Positions 1 through 8,397 of a DNA stretch of 64,000 nt are shown here, one piece after another. Numbering within the stretch: position 1 is the stretch's first letter; the number at the start of each line of letters is the position of its first letter. The position numbers and the translations under genes were made by a program. A model generated the notes under the pieces. The model made no database searches. It saw nothing but the letters and a program-made list of their open reading frames with translations, and had not been told where the DNA came from. The stretch is taken from the NCBI RefSeq assembly GCF_009763255.1, contig NZ_WSJB01000018.1, forward strand, positions 124,001 to 188,000, given 5' to 3'. The stretch comes from Bordetella sp. 02P26C-1. GTDB lineage: Bacteria > Pseudomonadota > Gammaproteobacteria > Burkholderiales > Burkholderiaceae_B.

Positions 1-53
1 CGTCAGGCCCGTGTGCGAGTCATGGAACGATCGACACCTATGAGAGGAGCACC

Positions 54-779
54 ATGAAACCCCAAGCATATCTGGTCACCGGCGGCAGCGCGGGCATTGG
101 CGCGGCCATCGTCAGCGCGCTGTTAAAGGCCGGCCACCGCGTCATCAACATCGACTACCGCCTTCCCGAGGTTTCGCCCGAGGGGCTCATTTCCATTCAG
201 GCCGACCTGACCGACACCGCGCAGACGCAGGCCGCCGTGGCTCAAGCCCGCCGCGACCACGCCATCATCGGGCTGGTGAACAATGCTGGCGCTACACGGC
301 CGGGCACAGTCGACACCGCGACGCTGGAAGATCTGGACTATGTGTTCGCGCTGCATCTGCGCACGGCGATGATCCTGGCGCAGGCGGTGGTGCCCGATAT
401 GCGCGAGGCGGGATTCGGGCGCATCGTCAACATGTCCTCGCGCGCCGCGCTGGGCAAGCCCGATCGCGTGGCGTATTCGGCCACCAAGGCCGGCCTGGTC
501 GGCATGACCCGCACGCTGGCGATGGAACTGGGTGCGGACGGCATCACGGTCAACGCAATCGGCCCCGGCCCGATCGCCACCGATCTGTTTCGCAACAGCA
601 ATCCCGATGGCGCGCCGCAGACGCAGCGCATCATCAACAGCATCGTCGTCAAACGCCTGGGAACTCCCGAGGATGTGGCGCGCGCGGCGATGTTCTTCCT
701 ATCGCCGGACAATGGCTTTGTCACGGGCCAGATGCTGTACGTCTGTGGCGGCACTACCTTGGGCGTAGCGCCAATCTGA
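54..779 (+). CDS. SDR family NAD(P)-dependent oxidoreductase (FabG-like)
   Basis: A 241-residue classical short-chain dehydrogenase/reductase, a cytosolic NAD(P)-dependent alcohol/ketone oxidoreductase. Visible marks are the Rossmann glycine motif TGGSAGIG at residues 9-16, NNAG at 76-79, and the catalytic triad Ser129, Tyr141 and Lys145 (YSATK). The length fits the family. The ATG follows an AGGAG-type ribosome site at about 44-49. It converges on the IclR gene; pcaIJ lie beyond that, so a role in aromatic or hydroxyacid catabolism is possible, but the substrate cannot be read from the sequence. The family call is firm; the specific function is open. Confidence 0.9.
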   Translation: MKPQAYLVTGGSAGIGAAIVSALLKAGHRVINIDYRLPEVSPEGLISIQADLTDTAQTQAAVAQARRDHAIIGLVNNAGATRPGTVDTATLEDLDYVFALHLRTAMILAQAVVPDMREAGFGRIVNMSSRAALGKPDRVAYSATKAGLVGMTRTLAMELGADGITVNAIGPGPIATDLFRNSNPDGAPQTQRIINSIVVKRLGTPEDVARAAMFFLSPDNGFVTGQMLYVCGGTTLGVAPI

Positions 780-819
780 CATGCAGGCTATGCCCCGGAC
801 CGCGACGCAAGGCAGTGCC

Positions 820-1596
820 TTAACGCTGCCGCAAAGCCTGGTTGATCTGCTCGGCCGCTTGACGCAGCGGCGGCAGGAACGCCTCGACCATCTCATCGCT
901 GGGGTACCGGCTCGCGTGTCCGCTGACATTCATCGCGCCGATCACCCGCCCGCTGCGATCGACGATCGGCACCGCGACGGATTGCAGGCCCAGCTCCAAC
1001 TCTTGGACCACGCACGCATAGCCATCGGCGCGTACTTGCGCGAGCCGCTGCTTCAGCTTCTCGATGTTTGTGATGCTATGCGGCGTATGCGCGCGGATGT
1101 CGCTGGCCGCGAGCAGTCGGTCTCGCTCGGTGTCTGGCAAACCCGCCAGCAACACGCGCCCCATGGATGTCGCCCAAGCCGGCAGGCGGCTGCCGACTGC
1201 CAGATTGATGCTCATGACTTTGTGACGCGACAGTCGCAGGATGTAGACGATGTCCGTCCCATCCAAGACGGAGACGGAACACGACTCCCGGGTTGCCTCG
1301 GCGACCTCTTCCATGTACGGCTGAGCGAGATCCCACAACGGCATGGCCGACAGGTAGGAATAACCCAGCTCCAGGATACGCGGCGTGAGCGAAAACTGTC
1401 GCCCGTCGATCGCCACATAGCCCAGCTGCGCCAAGGTGAGCAGAATCCGCCGCGCGCCGGCACGCGTCAATCCAGTCTGCGCGGCCACCTCCGACAAGGT
1501 CATGTGTGGCCGTTGCGGGCCAAACGCCCGTATCACCGACAGCCCGCGCGCGAACGATTGCACGTAGGTGTCGCCGGGTTGCTTTGTGTCTTCCAT
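820..1596 (-). CDS. IclR family transcriptional regulator (PcaR/PcaU/PobR-like)
   Basis: About 258 residues from ATG 1596 (MEDTKQPGDTYVQS...); an upstream in-frame ATG at 1620 and a long extension to 1725 are less likely because they would run into the operator region. An N-terminal winged helix (TLSEVAAQTGLTRAGARRILLTL) is followed by the IclR effector domain (SCSVSVLDGTDIVYI, then GLQSVAVPI). It resembles the PcaR/PcaU/PobR branch, which senses protocatechuate-pathway intermediates. It is divergent from pcaIJ with two GTTC-N7-GAAC palindromes between, so it probably controls pcaIJ and itself. Regulator and target pairing is inferred from layout. Confidence 0.9.
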   Translation of the reverse strand: MEDTKQPGDTYVQSFARGLSVIRAFGPQRPHMTLSEVAAQTGLTRAGARRILLTLAQLGYVAIDGRQFSLTPRILELGYSYLSAMPLWDLAQPYMEEVAEATRESCSVSVLDGTDIVYILRLSRHKVMSINLAVGSRLPAWATSMGRVLLAGLPDTERDRLLAASDIRAHTPHSITNIEKLKQRLAQVRADGYACVVQELELGLQSVAVPIVDRSGRVIGAMNVSGHASRYPSDEMVEAFLPPLRQAAEQINQALRQR

Positions 1597-1689
1597 ATCC
1601 GTCACGCCTTCAGTGCCCATGGCGGCCAACGCTATGAGCCGCAACTGCCCCTGCCGCCATAAAGCAGGCCACAGCTTTATTCGAACAAT

Positions 1690-1723
1690 GTTCTTTGAAT
1701 GAACGAAAGTTCTTATCAAGAAC
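1690..1723. promoter_or_regulatory. Tandem operator-like palindromes between the IclR gene and pcaI
   Basis: Two 15-bp palindromes of the form GTTC-N7-GAAC lie at 1690-1704 (GTTCTTTGAATGAAC) and 1709-1723 (GTTCTTATCAAGAAC), 19 bp centre to centre; a further GAAC at 1683-1686 pairs with the GTTC at 1690. They match each other at 11 of 15 positions and sit in the only divergent spacer of the cluster. IclR-family PcaU-type regulators are known to bind repeated short palindromic elements in such spacers. The binding protein is inferred. Confidence 0.6.
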
Positions 1724-1760
1724 AAATTATGACATGCCCCTTTAACTGCGGATATTTCCC

Positions 1761-2434
1761 ATGATTTCTAAGCTCGTTGATTCCGCGGCGGCCGCCCTGG
1801 CCGACGTCCCGGACGGTGCGACCGTCATGATTGGCGGCTTTGGCACGGCCGGCCAACCCATCGAACTCATAGACGCCCTGCTCGCACAAGGCGCGCGAGA
1901 CCTCACCATCGTCAATAACAATGCCGGCAACGGCACCACGGGTCTGGCCGCGCTATTAGGCGCGGGACGCGTGCGCAAGATCATCTGCTCGTTCCCGCGC
2001 CAATCCGATTCGCAGATCTTCGATGAGTTGTATCGCAGCGGCAAGATCGAGCTTGAACTCGTGCCGCAAGGCAACCTCGCCGAACGCATCCGCGCCGCCG
2101 GCGCGGGCATCGGGGCTTTCTTTACCCCGACTGCCTATGGCACGCCCTTGGCCGAAGGCAAGGAAACCCGTGAAATCAACGGCCGTCATTACGTGCTGGA
2201 ATACCCGCTGCACGCCGACTACGCGCTTATCAAGGCCGATCGCGGCGACCGCTGGGGCAATCTGGTCTACCGCAAAACCGCGCGCAACTTCGGCCCCATC
2301 ATGGCCAGCGCCGCCCGTGTGGCGGTTGCCCAAGTCCGCGAGACCGTCGAACTCGGCGAGCTGGACCCGGAAAACATCGTGACCCCCGGCATCTTCGTAC
2401 AGCGCGTTGTCCAGATCCCGGCCAAGGAGCAAGC

Positions 2435-2438
<4 letters not shown>
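1761..2438 (+). CDS. pcaI: 3-oxoadipate CoA-transferase subunit A
   Basis: The 225-residue alpha subunit of succinyl-CoA:3-oxoadipate CoA-transferase, which activates 3-oxoadipate late in the beta-ketoadipate (protocatechuate/catechol) pathway. Family marks are the CoA-transferase I motif GGFGTAGQPIELIDALL near residues 30-46 and NNNAGNG at about 53-59. It overlaps pcaJ by four bases (ATGA), as expected for a coupled alpha/beta pair. Expression is probably under the divergent IclR regulator. A broader 3-oxoacid CoA-transferase (ScoA) is possible, but the sequence and IclR context favour PcaI. Confidence 0.9.
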
Positions 2439-3076
<638 letters not shown>

Positions 3077-3088
3077 TGGCTGGCTAGT

Positions 3089-3120
3089 AAGCCGACGCGC
3101 GCGTCCAGGCGCGCCGGCTT
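3089..3120 (+). terminator. Hairpin after pcaJ, probable terminator
   Basis: AAGCCG at 3089-3094 pairs with CGGCTT at 3115-3120, and the inner CGCGC arms pair after one bulged base. A short T run (ATTTTTC) comes about ten bases later. The stem is strong but the T tract is displaced, so Rho-independent function is only moderately supported. Confidence 0.45.
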
Positions 3121-3163
3121 GCCCCCGGCATTTTTCTTGCTGAAGCGTCCCAGACTGTTTATG

Positions 3164-3188
3164 GTTCATCTACCGTTTAACGGTGAAC
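3164..3188. promoter_or_regulatory. Nested inverted repeat upstream of the YciI-like gene
   Basis: The perfect palindrome CCGTTTAACGG (3173-3183) is flanked by GTTCA at 3164-3168 and TGAAC at 3184-3188. It lies about 100 bp upstream of the YciI-like start at 3284. The symmetry suggests a protein-binding site; the factor is unknown. Confidence 0.35.
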
Positions 3189-3283
3189 GAAACCCGTGCG
3201 CGGCGATGTCATCCCTCGCTCCGAGGGAATGGCTCGACAACCGAAACCCGCTGCGCCCTTCAGACAAAAATCTGGGAGACCCC

Positions 3284-3580
3284 ATGCCGTACATCATCGA
3301 GACCTTCGACAAACCTGGCCACCAAGCCGTGCGTCAGCAACATCGTCCTGAGCATCTGGCATTCCTGGCGGAGAACGCTGCGCTGCTGCTGGCTTGCGGC
3401 GCCAAGCTGCAAGATGACGGCCAGGATGGCGGCGGCGGGCTATACATCGTGGATCTGGATACTCGCGAAGAAGCCGAAGCTTTTATCCAGGGCGATCCCT
3501 TTCATAAAGTCGGGCTGTTCGAACGCGTCACCATCACGCGGTGGCGCAAGGCCTATCTCGACGGCAAATTGATGCTGTGA
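3284..3580 (+). CDS. YciI family protein
   Basis: A 98-residue protein starting MPYIIETFDKPGHQ. An upstream in-frame ATG at 3119 would add 55 residues of non-family sequence running through the inverted repeat, so ATG 3284, preceded by TCTGGGAGAC, is preferred. It has the ferredoxin-like YCII fold signature: RPEHLAFL (the conserved His near residue 22), GLYIVDL, and the closing helix/strand with DPFHKVGLFERVTI. YciI-like proteins are small, poorly understood possible hydrolases or muconolactone-isomerase-like enzymes. Proximity to pcaIJ is suggestive only. Confidence 0.85.
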   Translation: MPYIIETFDKPGHQAVRQQHRPEHLAFLAENAALLLACGAKLQDDGQDGGGGLYIVDLDTREEAEAFIQGDPFHKVGLFERVTITRWRKAYLDGKLML

Positions 3581-3616
3581 GGGCCTAGAGGGCCCGAAAA
3601 CTCGCTGGAGGTCACC

Positions 3617-3967
3617 ATGCTCAACCGCTATCGCCGACTTATCGCACTGCTATGTTTCGCCTCTATGGGCGCGTTCGCCCAAAGTCTGCCTCACGGCGTC
3701 TCGATTGACGGGATGAACGCCCTGAAACAAGGTGACGGACTCTGGCAGATCAGTGCGCAGGTGACCAACCATCGCGAAACCGCGGTGCCCGCGTTACAGG
3801 TCGTCTACGCCCTGTATGACGCGCAAGGACAGGAAATCGGGCGCGTGGAAAGCCGCCGCGATACTGCCCTGGCGCCCGGGGAAACGTGGCAGGCCCAGGC
3901 GTCTACGCCCCAGCCATTCACCCGCTTCAGCGCCAAGGAAATCAAGGAAGTTTCGAGCCAGCCTTGA
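3617..3967 (+). CDS. Exported FxLYD-domain protein
   Basis: A 116-residue protein with an N-terminal signal peptide (MLNRYRRLIALLCFASMGAFA, probable cleavage after AFA-Q). The mature part is one FxLYD-type beta-sandwich: VTNHRETAVPALQVVYALYDAQGQEIG followed by LAPGETWQAQA. In other bacteria such domains occur in small secreted or membrane-anchored proteins of unknown role. An AGGTC-type site precedes the ATG. It lies between the YciI-like gene and carbonic anhydrase with no obvious functional link. Confidence 0.8.
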   Translation: MLNRYRRLIALLCFASMGAFAQSLPHGVSIDGMNALKQGDGLWQISAQVTNHRETAVPALQVVYALYDAQGQEIGRVESRRDTALAPGETWQAQASTPQPFTRFSAKEIKEVSSQP

Positions 3968-4040
3968 ATTCCTGACCGTGCCTGTAAGGCTGTTGTGGGA
4001 AAATGTTCTCGTGCGTGCGCCATAACAACAAGGTTTTCCT

Positions 4041-4703
4041 ATGTTCCCCAAAAGACTTTCTGACGGCTACCAAGCATTCCTCGACGGCCGCTTCCACAAC
4101 GAACGCAAACGCTACGAGCAGTTGGGCGAGCTGGGTCAGCATCCCGAGATTCTGCTGATCGGCTGCTGTGATTCCCGCGTCTCGCCCGAAGTCATTTTCG
4201 ATGCAGGCCCCGGCGAGATGTTCATCATCCGCAACGTGGCCAATCTGGTGCCACCGTATGAAGGCGATGCCGAGGCCACCTCCTACCACGGCACCAGTGC
4301 GGCGATCGAGTTCGCCGTTAATGCGTTGAACGTCAAGCACATCGTCGTGTTGGGCCACGCGTCGTGCGGCGGCGTGCGGGCGGTGTTCGATGGCGCCGAG
4401 CCCCTGACGAAAATGGACTTCATCGGCAAGTGGATGTCCCAGATCACGCCGGTGGCCGAATCGCTGCCCCGCACGGGTGACCGCGCCAAAGACGTGCAAC
4501 AGCTCGAATGGGCGGTGGTCGAACACAGCCTGCGCAACCTGATGACGTTCCCCTCCATCCGTCGACGTGTCGAGCGCGGCGAACTGGAGCTGCACGGCAC
4601 CTATTTCGGCGTGGCCACCGGCCTGCTGTTCCTGCGCGACCCGCAAACAGGCAAGTTTGCTCCTTGCCAGACTGATCCGGACGCAGCCAACGCCTCCGCG
4701 TGA
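4041..4703 (+). CDS. can: Beta-class carbonic anhydrase
   Basis: A 220-residue cytosolic zinc enzyme interconverting CO2 and bicarbonate. The zinc ligands are Cys42 (in CCDSR), His106 and Cys109 (GHASCGGV), with the Asp44/Arg46 dyad typical of the beta class. Length matches bacterial Can-type enzymes. It supplies bicarbonate for carboxylases. A 7-bp GC-rich hairpin follows 8 bases after the stop, and the next gene is convergent. Confidence 0.95.
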   Translation: MFPKRLSDGYQAFLDGRFHNERKRYEQLGELGQHPEILLIGCCDSRVSPEVIFDAGPGEMFIIRNVANLVPPYEGDAEATSYHGTSAAIEFAVNALNVKHIVVLGHASCGGVRAVFDGAEPLTKMDFIGKWMSQITPVAESLPRTGDRAKDVQQLEWAVVEHSLRNLMTFPSIRRRVERGELELHGTYFGVATGLLFLRDPQTGKFAPCQTDPDAANASA

Positions 4704-4710
4704 GGACTTG

Positions 4711-4729
4711 CCCCGTCGCGCTGACGGGG
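4711..4729. terminator. Hairpin between convergent can and thioesterase genes
   Basis: CCCCGTC (4711-4717) and GACGGGG (4723-4729) form a 7-bp stem with a 5-base loop directly after the carbonic anhydrase stop. No T run follows on either strand, so intrinsic termination is uncertain; it may stabilise a 3' end. Confidence 0.35.
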
Positions 4730-4800
4730 TAACGACCGCGGCCTTGCGCACCCAGGCTGCGGCGTACAAAGCCTTCCTGTACGGCAGACCTACCTCCGGA

Positions 4801-5247
4801 CTACGCCGTGGGTCGGTAAATCGTCTGCAGCACCGAGCGGATATTTTCCGGAATTTCCGTCGCGCTGCCCGTCGCCTTATCGACGTACACATGCACGAAT
4901 CTGCCCAATGCGGCCGCGGATTCGTCGGCGTTTTTAAACACCCCTACCTCGTACTCCACACTGCTTCTGCCGATGCGGGTGATCTTGATCCCGACCTGCA
5001 CCGTGTCGGGAAACCGGATCGAGGAAAAATAGGTGCAGCGGTTATCCACGACCAGTCCCACCACCTCGCTGCGCTCAATGTCGAGCGCGCCCAGCTCGAT
5101 CAGGAACTGATTGATCGCCGTGTCAAAAAACTCGAAATAGACAACGTTATTGACATGGCCATAGACATCATTGTCCTTCCAACGTGTCGAGATGGCGGCG
5201 AAATGAGGATAAGCACTACGTAAGGTCGGCTGCAGTTTGTCGGTCAT
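4801..5247 (-). CDS. Acyl-CoA thioesterase, hotdog fold (4HBT/YbgC/FadM type)
   Basis: A 148-residue single hotdog domain. The diagnostic opening strand and helix RWKDNDVYGHVNNVVYFEFFDTA (residues 22-44) carries the catalytic Asp (Asp27) of 4-hydroxybenzoyl-CoA-type thioesterases. The rest (YFSSIRFPDTVQVGIKITRIGRSSVEYEV) fits the beta sheet. It is predicted to hydrolyse a short or medium acyl-CoA in the cytosol. It converges on can and is divergent from the sulfite reductase gene. The physiological substrate is unknown. Confidence 0.88.
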   Translation of the reverse strand: MTDKLQPTLRSAYPHFAAISTRWKDNDVYGHVNNVVYFEFFDTAINQFLIELGALDIERSEVVGLVVDNRCTYFSSIRFPDTVQVGIKITRIGRSSVEYEVGVFKNADESAAALGRFVHVYVDKATGSATEIPENIRSVLQTIYRPTA

Positions 5248-5297
5248 AGCGGGGGAATCGATCTCGCTCGCGTGTTGAATCGGGTGTCTCCGGCTCG

Positions 5298-5368
5298 ATT
5301 ATCGCTTCTATTCATATAACGAATTTGACTTAGACAGCCCATAAAAGCAACTGTTACGGTTATGTGTC
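5298..5368 (+). promoter_or_regulatory. A+T-rich probable promoter/CysB region upstream of sulfite reductase
   Basis: About 70 bases of low GC (GATTATCG, TTCATATAACG, TTGACT at 5325-5330, CATAAAAG, GTTACGGTTATG) sit in otherwise GC-rich DNA between the divergent thioesterase and reductase genes. Sulfur-assimilation genes of this order are commonly activated by CysB-type LysR proteins binding A+T-rich sites upstream of the promoter. I could not place a convincing -10 hexamer, so the exact start is open. Confidence 0.35.
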
Positions 5369-5484
5369 TAGTCCTGGCGCGCTACCAAACCGGCGGCGTG
5401 CTTTAGCGTTCGCGACGGCTATCGCCGCGCGCGCAGGTCCCATGCTTCATCACGCCCCTCGGGGCGCCCTGAGGGCGGCTTACC

Positions 5485-7230
5485 ATGTATGTGTATGACC
5501 CTGTCGATCAACAACTGGTGGAACAGCGCGTCGCGCAGTTCACCGAGCAGACTCAGCGCTATCTCGCTGGGGAGCTGAGCGAAGACGATTTTCGCACTCT
5601 GCGTCTGCAGAATGGCCTCTACATTCAACGCCATGCGCCCATGCTGCGTGTGGCGATTCCGTATGGCTTGTTAGCCTCGCGCCAGCTGCGCACCCTGGCG
5701 CATATCGCGCGCACCTGGGATCGCGGCTATGGGCATTTCAGCACGCGGCAAAATATCCAGTTCAACTGGCCCCGGCTCGAAGATGTTCCCACCATCCTCG
5801 CCGAGCTGGCCAAGGTACAGATGCACGCCATTCAGACCAGCGGCAACTGTATCCGCAACACGACCTCCGATCATTTCGCCGGCGTCGCGCCCGATGAGCT
5901 TGTTAACCCCCTGGTGTGGTGCGAAATCATCCGCCAATGGTCCACGCTGCATCCCGAGTTCGCGTTCCTGCCGCGTAAGTTCAAGATCGCCGTCAGTGGC
6001 GCGGAGGAAGACCGCGCCGCCGTCGGCGTGCACGATATCGGCCTGCAGGCGGTCGAACGCGACGGCGTGCTGGGTTTTCGCGTGTGGATCGGCGGCGGCC
6101 TGGGCCGCACGCCCATGGTGGGACATCTGATCAATCCGTTCGTGCCGTGGCAGCATCTGCTCACTTATCTGCAAGCGGCGCTGCGCGTCTACAACCTGCA
6201 TGGTCGACGCGACAACAAGTACAAGGCGCGCATCAAGATTCTGGTCAAGGAACTCACGCCCGAGGTCTATGCGCAGCAGGTCGATGAACAGTGGCAGCTC
6301 ATCAAAGACGGCCCAGACACCCTCACGCAAGACTACGTCGACACCATCGCGCAGCGATTCACTTGGCCGCAATATGACGCTCAGGCCGCGAACGAACCCG
6401 ATGACACTGACAGCCAGGCCGCCGCGAATCCCGCATTCGCGCGCTGGCTGAAACGCAACGTGCATCCCCATCGCGTGCCGGGTTACGCCGCCGTCACCTT
6501 GTCGCTCAAAGCCACCGGTGTGCCGCCCGGCGACATCACGGCCGAGCAAATGGAAGCCGTCGCCGATTTGTCGGAGCAATACGGCTATGGCGAAGTGCGC
6601 GTCTCGCACGAGCAGAATCTGGTGCTCGCCGATGTGCGCCGCTCGCGGCTGTATGCGTTGTGGGAAACGCTGCGCGAGCTGAACATGGCCACACCCAATA
6701 TCGGTTTACTGACCAACATCATCGCATGCCCGGGCGGCGACTTCTGCGCGCTCGCCAATGCGGTATCGATCCCCGTGGCAGAGGCCATTCAACGCCGCTT
6801 CGACGACCTGGATTATTTATTCGATGTCGGCGAGCTGGACTTGAATATCTCCGGCTGTATCAACGCCTGTGGTCATCACCACGTTGGCCATATCGGCATC
6901 TTGGGAGTCGATAAGAACGGCGAAGAGTGGTATCAGGTCACCATAGGCGGGCGTCAAAATGGCGCGGCCAAACCGCTGCCCGATCTGCAATCGACGCGTG
7001 GCGGGGGTGCTGCCATCGGGCGCATCATCGGCCCGTCGTTTGCGCGCGACCAGATCCCCGATGTGGTGGACCGGCTGATTCAAACTTATCTGCGTCTGCG
7101 CGATAGCGAGATCGAGCGCTTTATCGATGTGGTCGATCGTCTGGGCATCGCACCCTTTAAGGAAGATGTGTATGCCGACCCGGCAGTCGCCAAGGCGGCG
7201 CCGGCATCTCGCGAGGTGGCCCATGTCTGA
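5485..7230 (+). CDS. cysI: Siroheme-dependent sulfite/nitrite reductase
   Basis: A 581-residue cytosolic reductase with two ferredoxin-like half-domains and two siroheme/4Fe-4S domains. The first half has the conserved RHAPMLRVAIPYG and GYGHFSTRQNIQFNWP segments. The 4Fe-4S/siroheme cysteines are Cys415 and Cys421 (CPGGDFC) and Cys458 and Cys462 (GCINAC). It carries out six-electron reduction of sulfite to sulfide in cysteine synthesis. The DUF934 gene overlaps its end by 8 bases, an arrangement typical of assimilatory sulfite reductases in betaproteobacteria. Nitrite specificity cannot be excluded by sequence alone, but context favours sulfite. Confidence 0.9.
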   Translation: MYVYDPVDQQLVEQRVAQFTEQTQRYLAGELSEDDFRTLRLQNGLYIQRHAPMLRVAIPYGLLASRQLRTLAHIARTWDRGYGHFSTRQNIQFNWPRLEDVPTILAELAKVQMHAIQTSGNCIRNTTSDHFAGVAPDELVNPLVWCEIIRQWSTLHPEFAFLPRKFKIAVSGAEEDRAAVGVHDIGLQAVERDGVLGFRVWIGGGLGRTPMVGHLINPFVPWQHLLTYLQAALRVYNLHGRRDNKYKARIKILVKELTPEVYAQQVDEQWQLIKDGPDTLTQDYVDTIAQRFTWPQYDAQAANEPDDTDSQAAANPAFARWLKRNVHPHRVPGYAAVTLSLKATGVPPGDITAEQMEAVADLSEQYGYGEVRVSHEQNLVLADVRRSRLYALWETLRELNMATPNIGLLTNIIACPGGDFCALANAVSIPVAEAIQRRFDDLDYLFDVGELDLNISGCINACGHHHVGHIGILGVDKNGEEWYQVTIGGRQNGAAKPLPDLQSTRGGGAAIGRIIGPSFARDQIPDVVDRLIQTYLRLRDSEIERFIDVVDRLGIAPFKEDVYADPAVAKAAPASREVAHV

Positions 7231-7783
7231 TGTCATCGCCCATAGCGAACACACGGCTCGTTTGATCCGCCACGGCCAGCTTCAAGTGGATGATAGTCGG
7301 GTGCAAGCTGTCGCCGACGCCGGGGAAGTTGACGTGGCAACGATCGACTCGCTGCCGGCCGATGAACCCGGATGGATTGTTCCGCTCGCCACCTGGACCG
7401 CACATCGCGATACCTTACGCGCACGCCGCCACCCCGTAGCGGTGTTGCTCGCGCCGGATTCGAAATTGCAGGAACTCGTCAACGACGACGGCGAAATCGA
7501 CCCGACCGGCATCGATTTCATCGCCATCGACTTCCCGGTCTATACGGACGGGCGCGGCTATTCCCTCGCGCAACTGCTACGTACCCGTTACGGCTGGCAA
7601 GGCGAGTTGCGCGCCGTGGGCGATGTGATGATCGACACCATCCACTATCAAGCGCGCGTAGGATTCGACAGTTTCTTGGTCAAGCCCGGACATGATCCGC
7701 ACAAGGCGCTCGCCGCCTTCCAGACATTTACGGTGCATTACCAGAAGACCTATCCCAAGCCGTCCGTGCCCGTAGAAGCATAG
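7223..7783 (+). CDS. DUF934 domain protein of the sulfite reductase operon
   Basis: A 186-residue protein; ATG 7223 overlaps the end of cysI by 8 bases, and the longer in-frame start (7127) would lie well inside cysI. The C-terminal half has the DUF934 core: IDFIAIDFPVYTDGRGYSLAQLLRTRYGWQGELRAVGDVMIDTIHYQARVGF. In betaproteobacteria this family almost always sits next to cysI and cysH and is thought to assist sulfite reduction, but no activity is established. Translational coupling with cysI is likely. No cysH or cysDN follows here. Confidence 0.88.
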   Translation: MSDVIAHSEHTARLIRHGQLQVDDSRVQAVADAGEVDVATIDSLPADEPGWIVPLATWTAHRDTLRARRHPVAVLLAPDSKLQELVNDDGEIDPTGIDFIAIDFPVYTDGRGYSLAQLLRTRYGWQGELRAVGDVMIDTIHYQARVGFDSFLVKPGHDPHKALAAFQTFTVHYQKTYPKPSVPVEA

Positions 7784-7909
7784 ACATCGTGCGCAGCGGC
7801 CCCCACGCGGCCCGGGATGCAGTAACGCGCGGATAAATCGCGCGGTCGTCTGCACCCTGAACGCGGTGTCGCGGGATCAAGCAGCGCCATGATGGCAACC
7901 CCAAAACAC

Positions 7910-7940
7910 GAAGGCCTCACGTGCAAACCGTGAGGCCTTC
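7910..7940. terminator. Strong hairpin between convergent DUF934 and grxD genes
   Basis: GAAGGCCTCACG (7910-7921) and CGTGAGGCCTTC (7929-7940) form a perfect 12-bp stem with a 7-base loop. It is followed by CTGTTCT on the plus strand and GTGTTTTGG on the minus strand, so it probably ends transcripts in both directions, more convincingly for grxD. Confidence 0.7.
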
Positions 7941-7992
7941 TGTTCTACGCTTGGAGCCGATCGCCGGTCTATCGACGCGGCAACCGCCTGCC

Positions 7993-8319
7993 TTACGCCG
8001 TTGCGCCAGACTGATCCAGCAGCGTCTTCAATTCACCACTTTCGTTCATCTCGCTCATGATGTCCGAGCCGCCGATGAATTCGCCGCTGACGTAGAGCTG
8101 CGGGATCGTCGGCCAATTCGAGTATTCCTTGATGCCTTGGCGGACTTCTGCGTCTTCGAGCACGTTAACCGTGATCAGTTTCTTCACGCCACAGCTCTTC
8201 AGAATCTGAATGGCGCGGCCCGAAAAACCACATTGGGGAAACTGGGCCGTGCCCTTCATGAACAACACCACAGGGTGCTGGGTCACGGTCTCGCGGATAA
8301 ATTCTTGCACGTCGCTCAT
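7993..8319 (-). CDS. grxD: Monothiol glutaredoxin (Grx4/GrxD family)
   Basis: 108 residues from ATG 8319 ([16 protein letters not shown]); the longer frame to 8367 adds non-family residues. It has the monothiol active site CGFS ([13 protein letters not shown]), the cis-Pro segment WPTIPQLYV and GGSDIMSEM, the full Grx4 pattern. Such proteins bind a [2Fe-2S] cluster with glutathione and hand clusters to target proteins. It is the last gene of the hemA-prfA-prmC-grxD run, 78 bases after prmC, and ends before the 12-bp hairpin. Confidence 0.95.
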   Translation of the reverse strand: MSDVQEFIRETVTQHPVVLFMKGTAQFPQCGFSGRAIQILKSCGVKKLITVNVLEDAEVRQGIKEYSNWPTIPQLYVSGEFIGGSDIMSEMNESGELKTLLDQSGATA

Positions 8320-8397
8320 GGTGATCTCACAAACAGTAATAGCTGATGGACTGCACCCTGCCGGCAATGGCGCGGGTTCTGGGCAGCGGATGATTCA

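Noticed and set aside
781-1662. 293-codon plus-strand frame starting right after the first SDR gene
   Set aside because: It is the complement of the IclR gene, whose domains are clear; the plus-strand product has no family character.
4567-5223. 218-codon plus-strand frame bridging can and the thioesterase
   Set aside because: It starts inside can in another frame and ends opposite the thioesterase; both real genes explain the openness.
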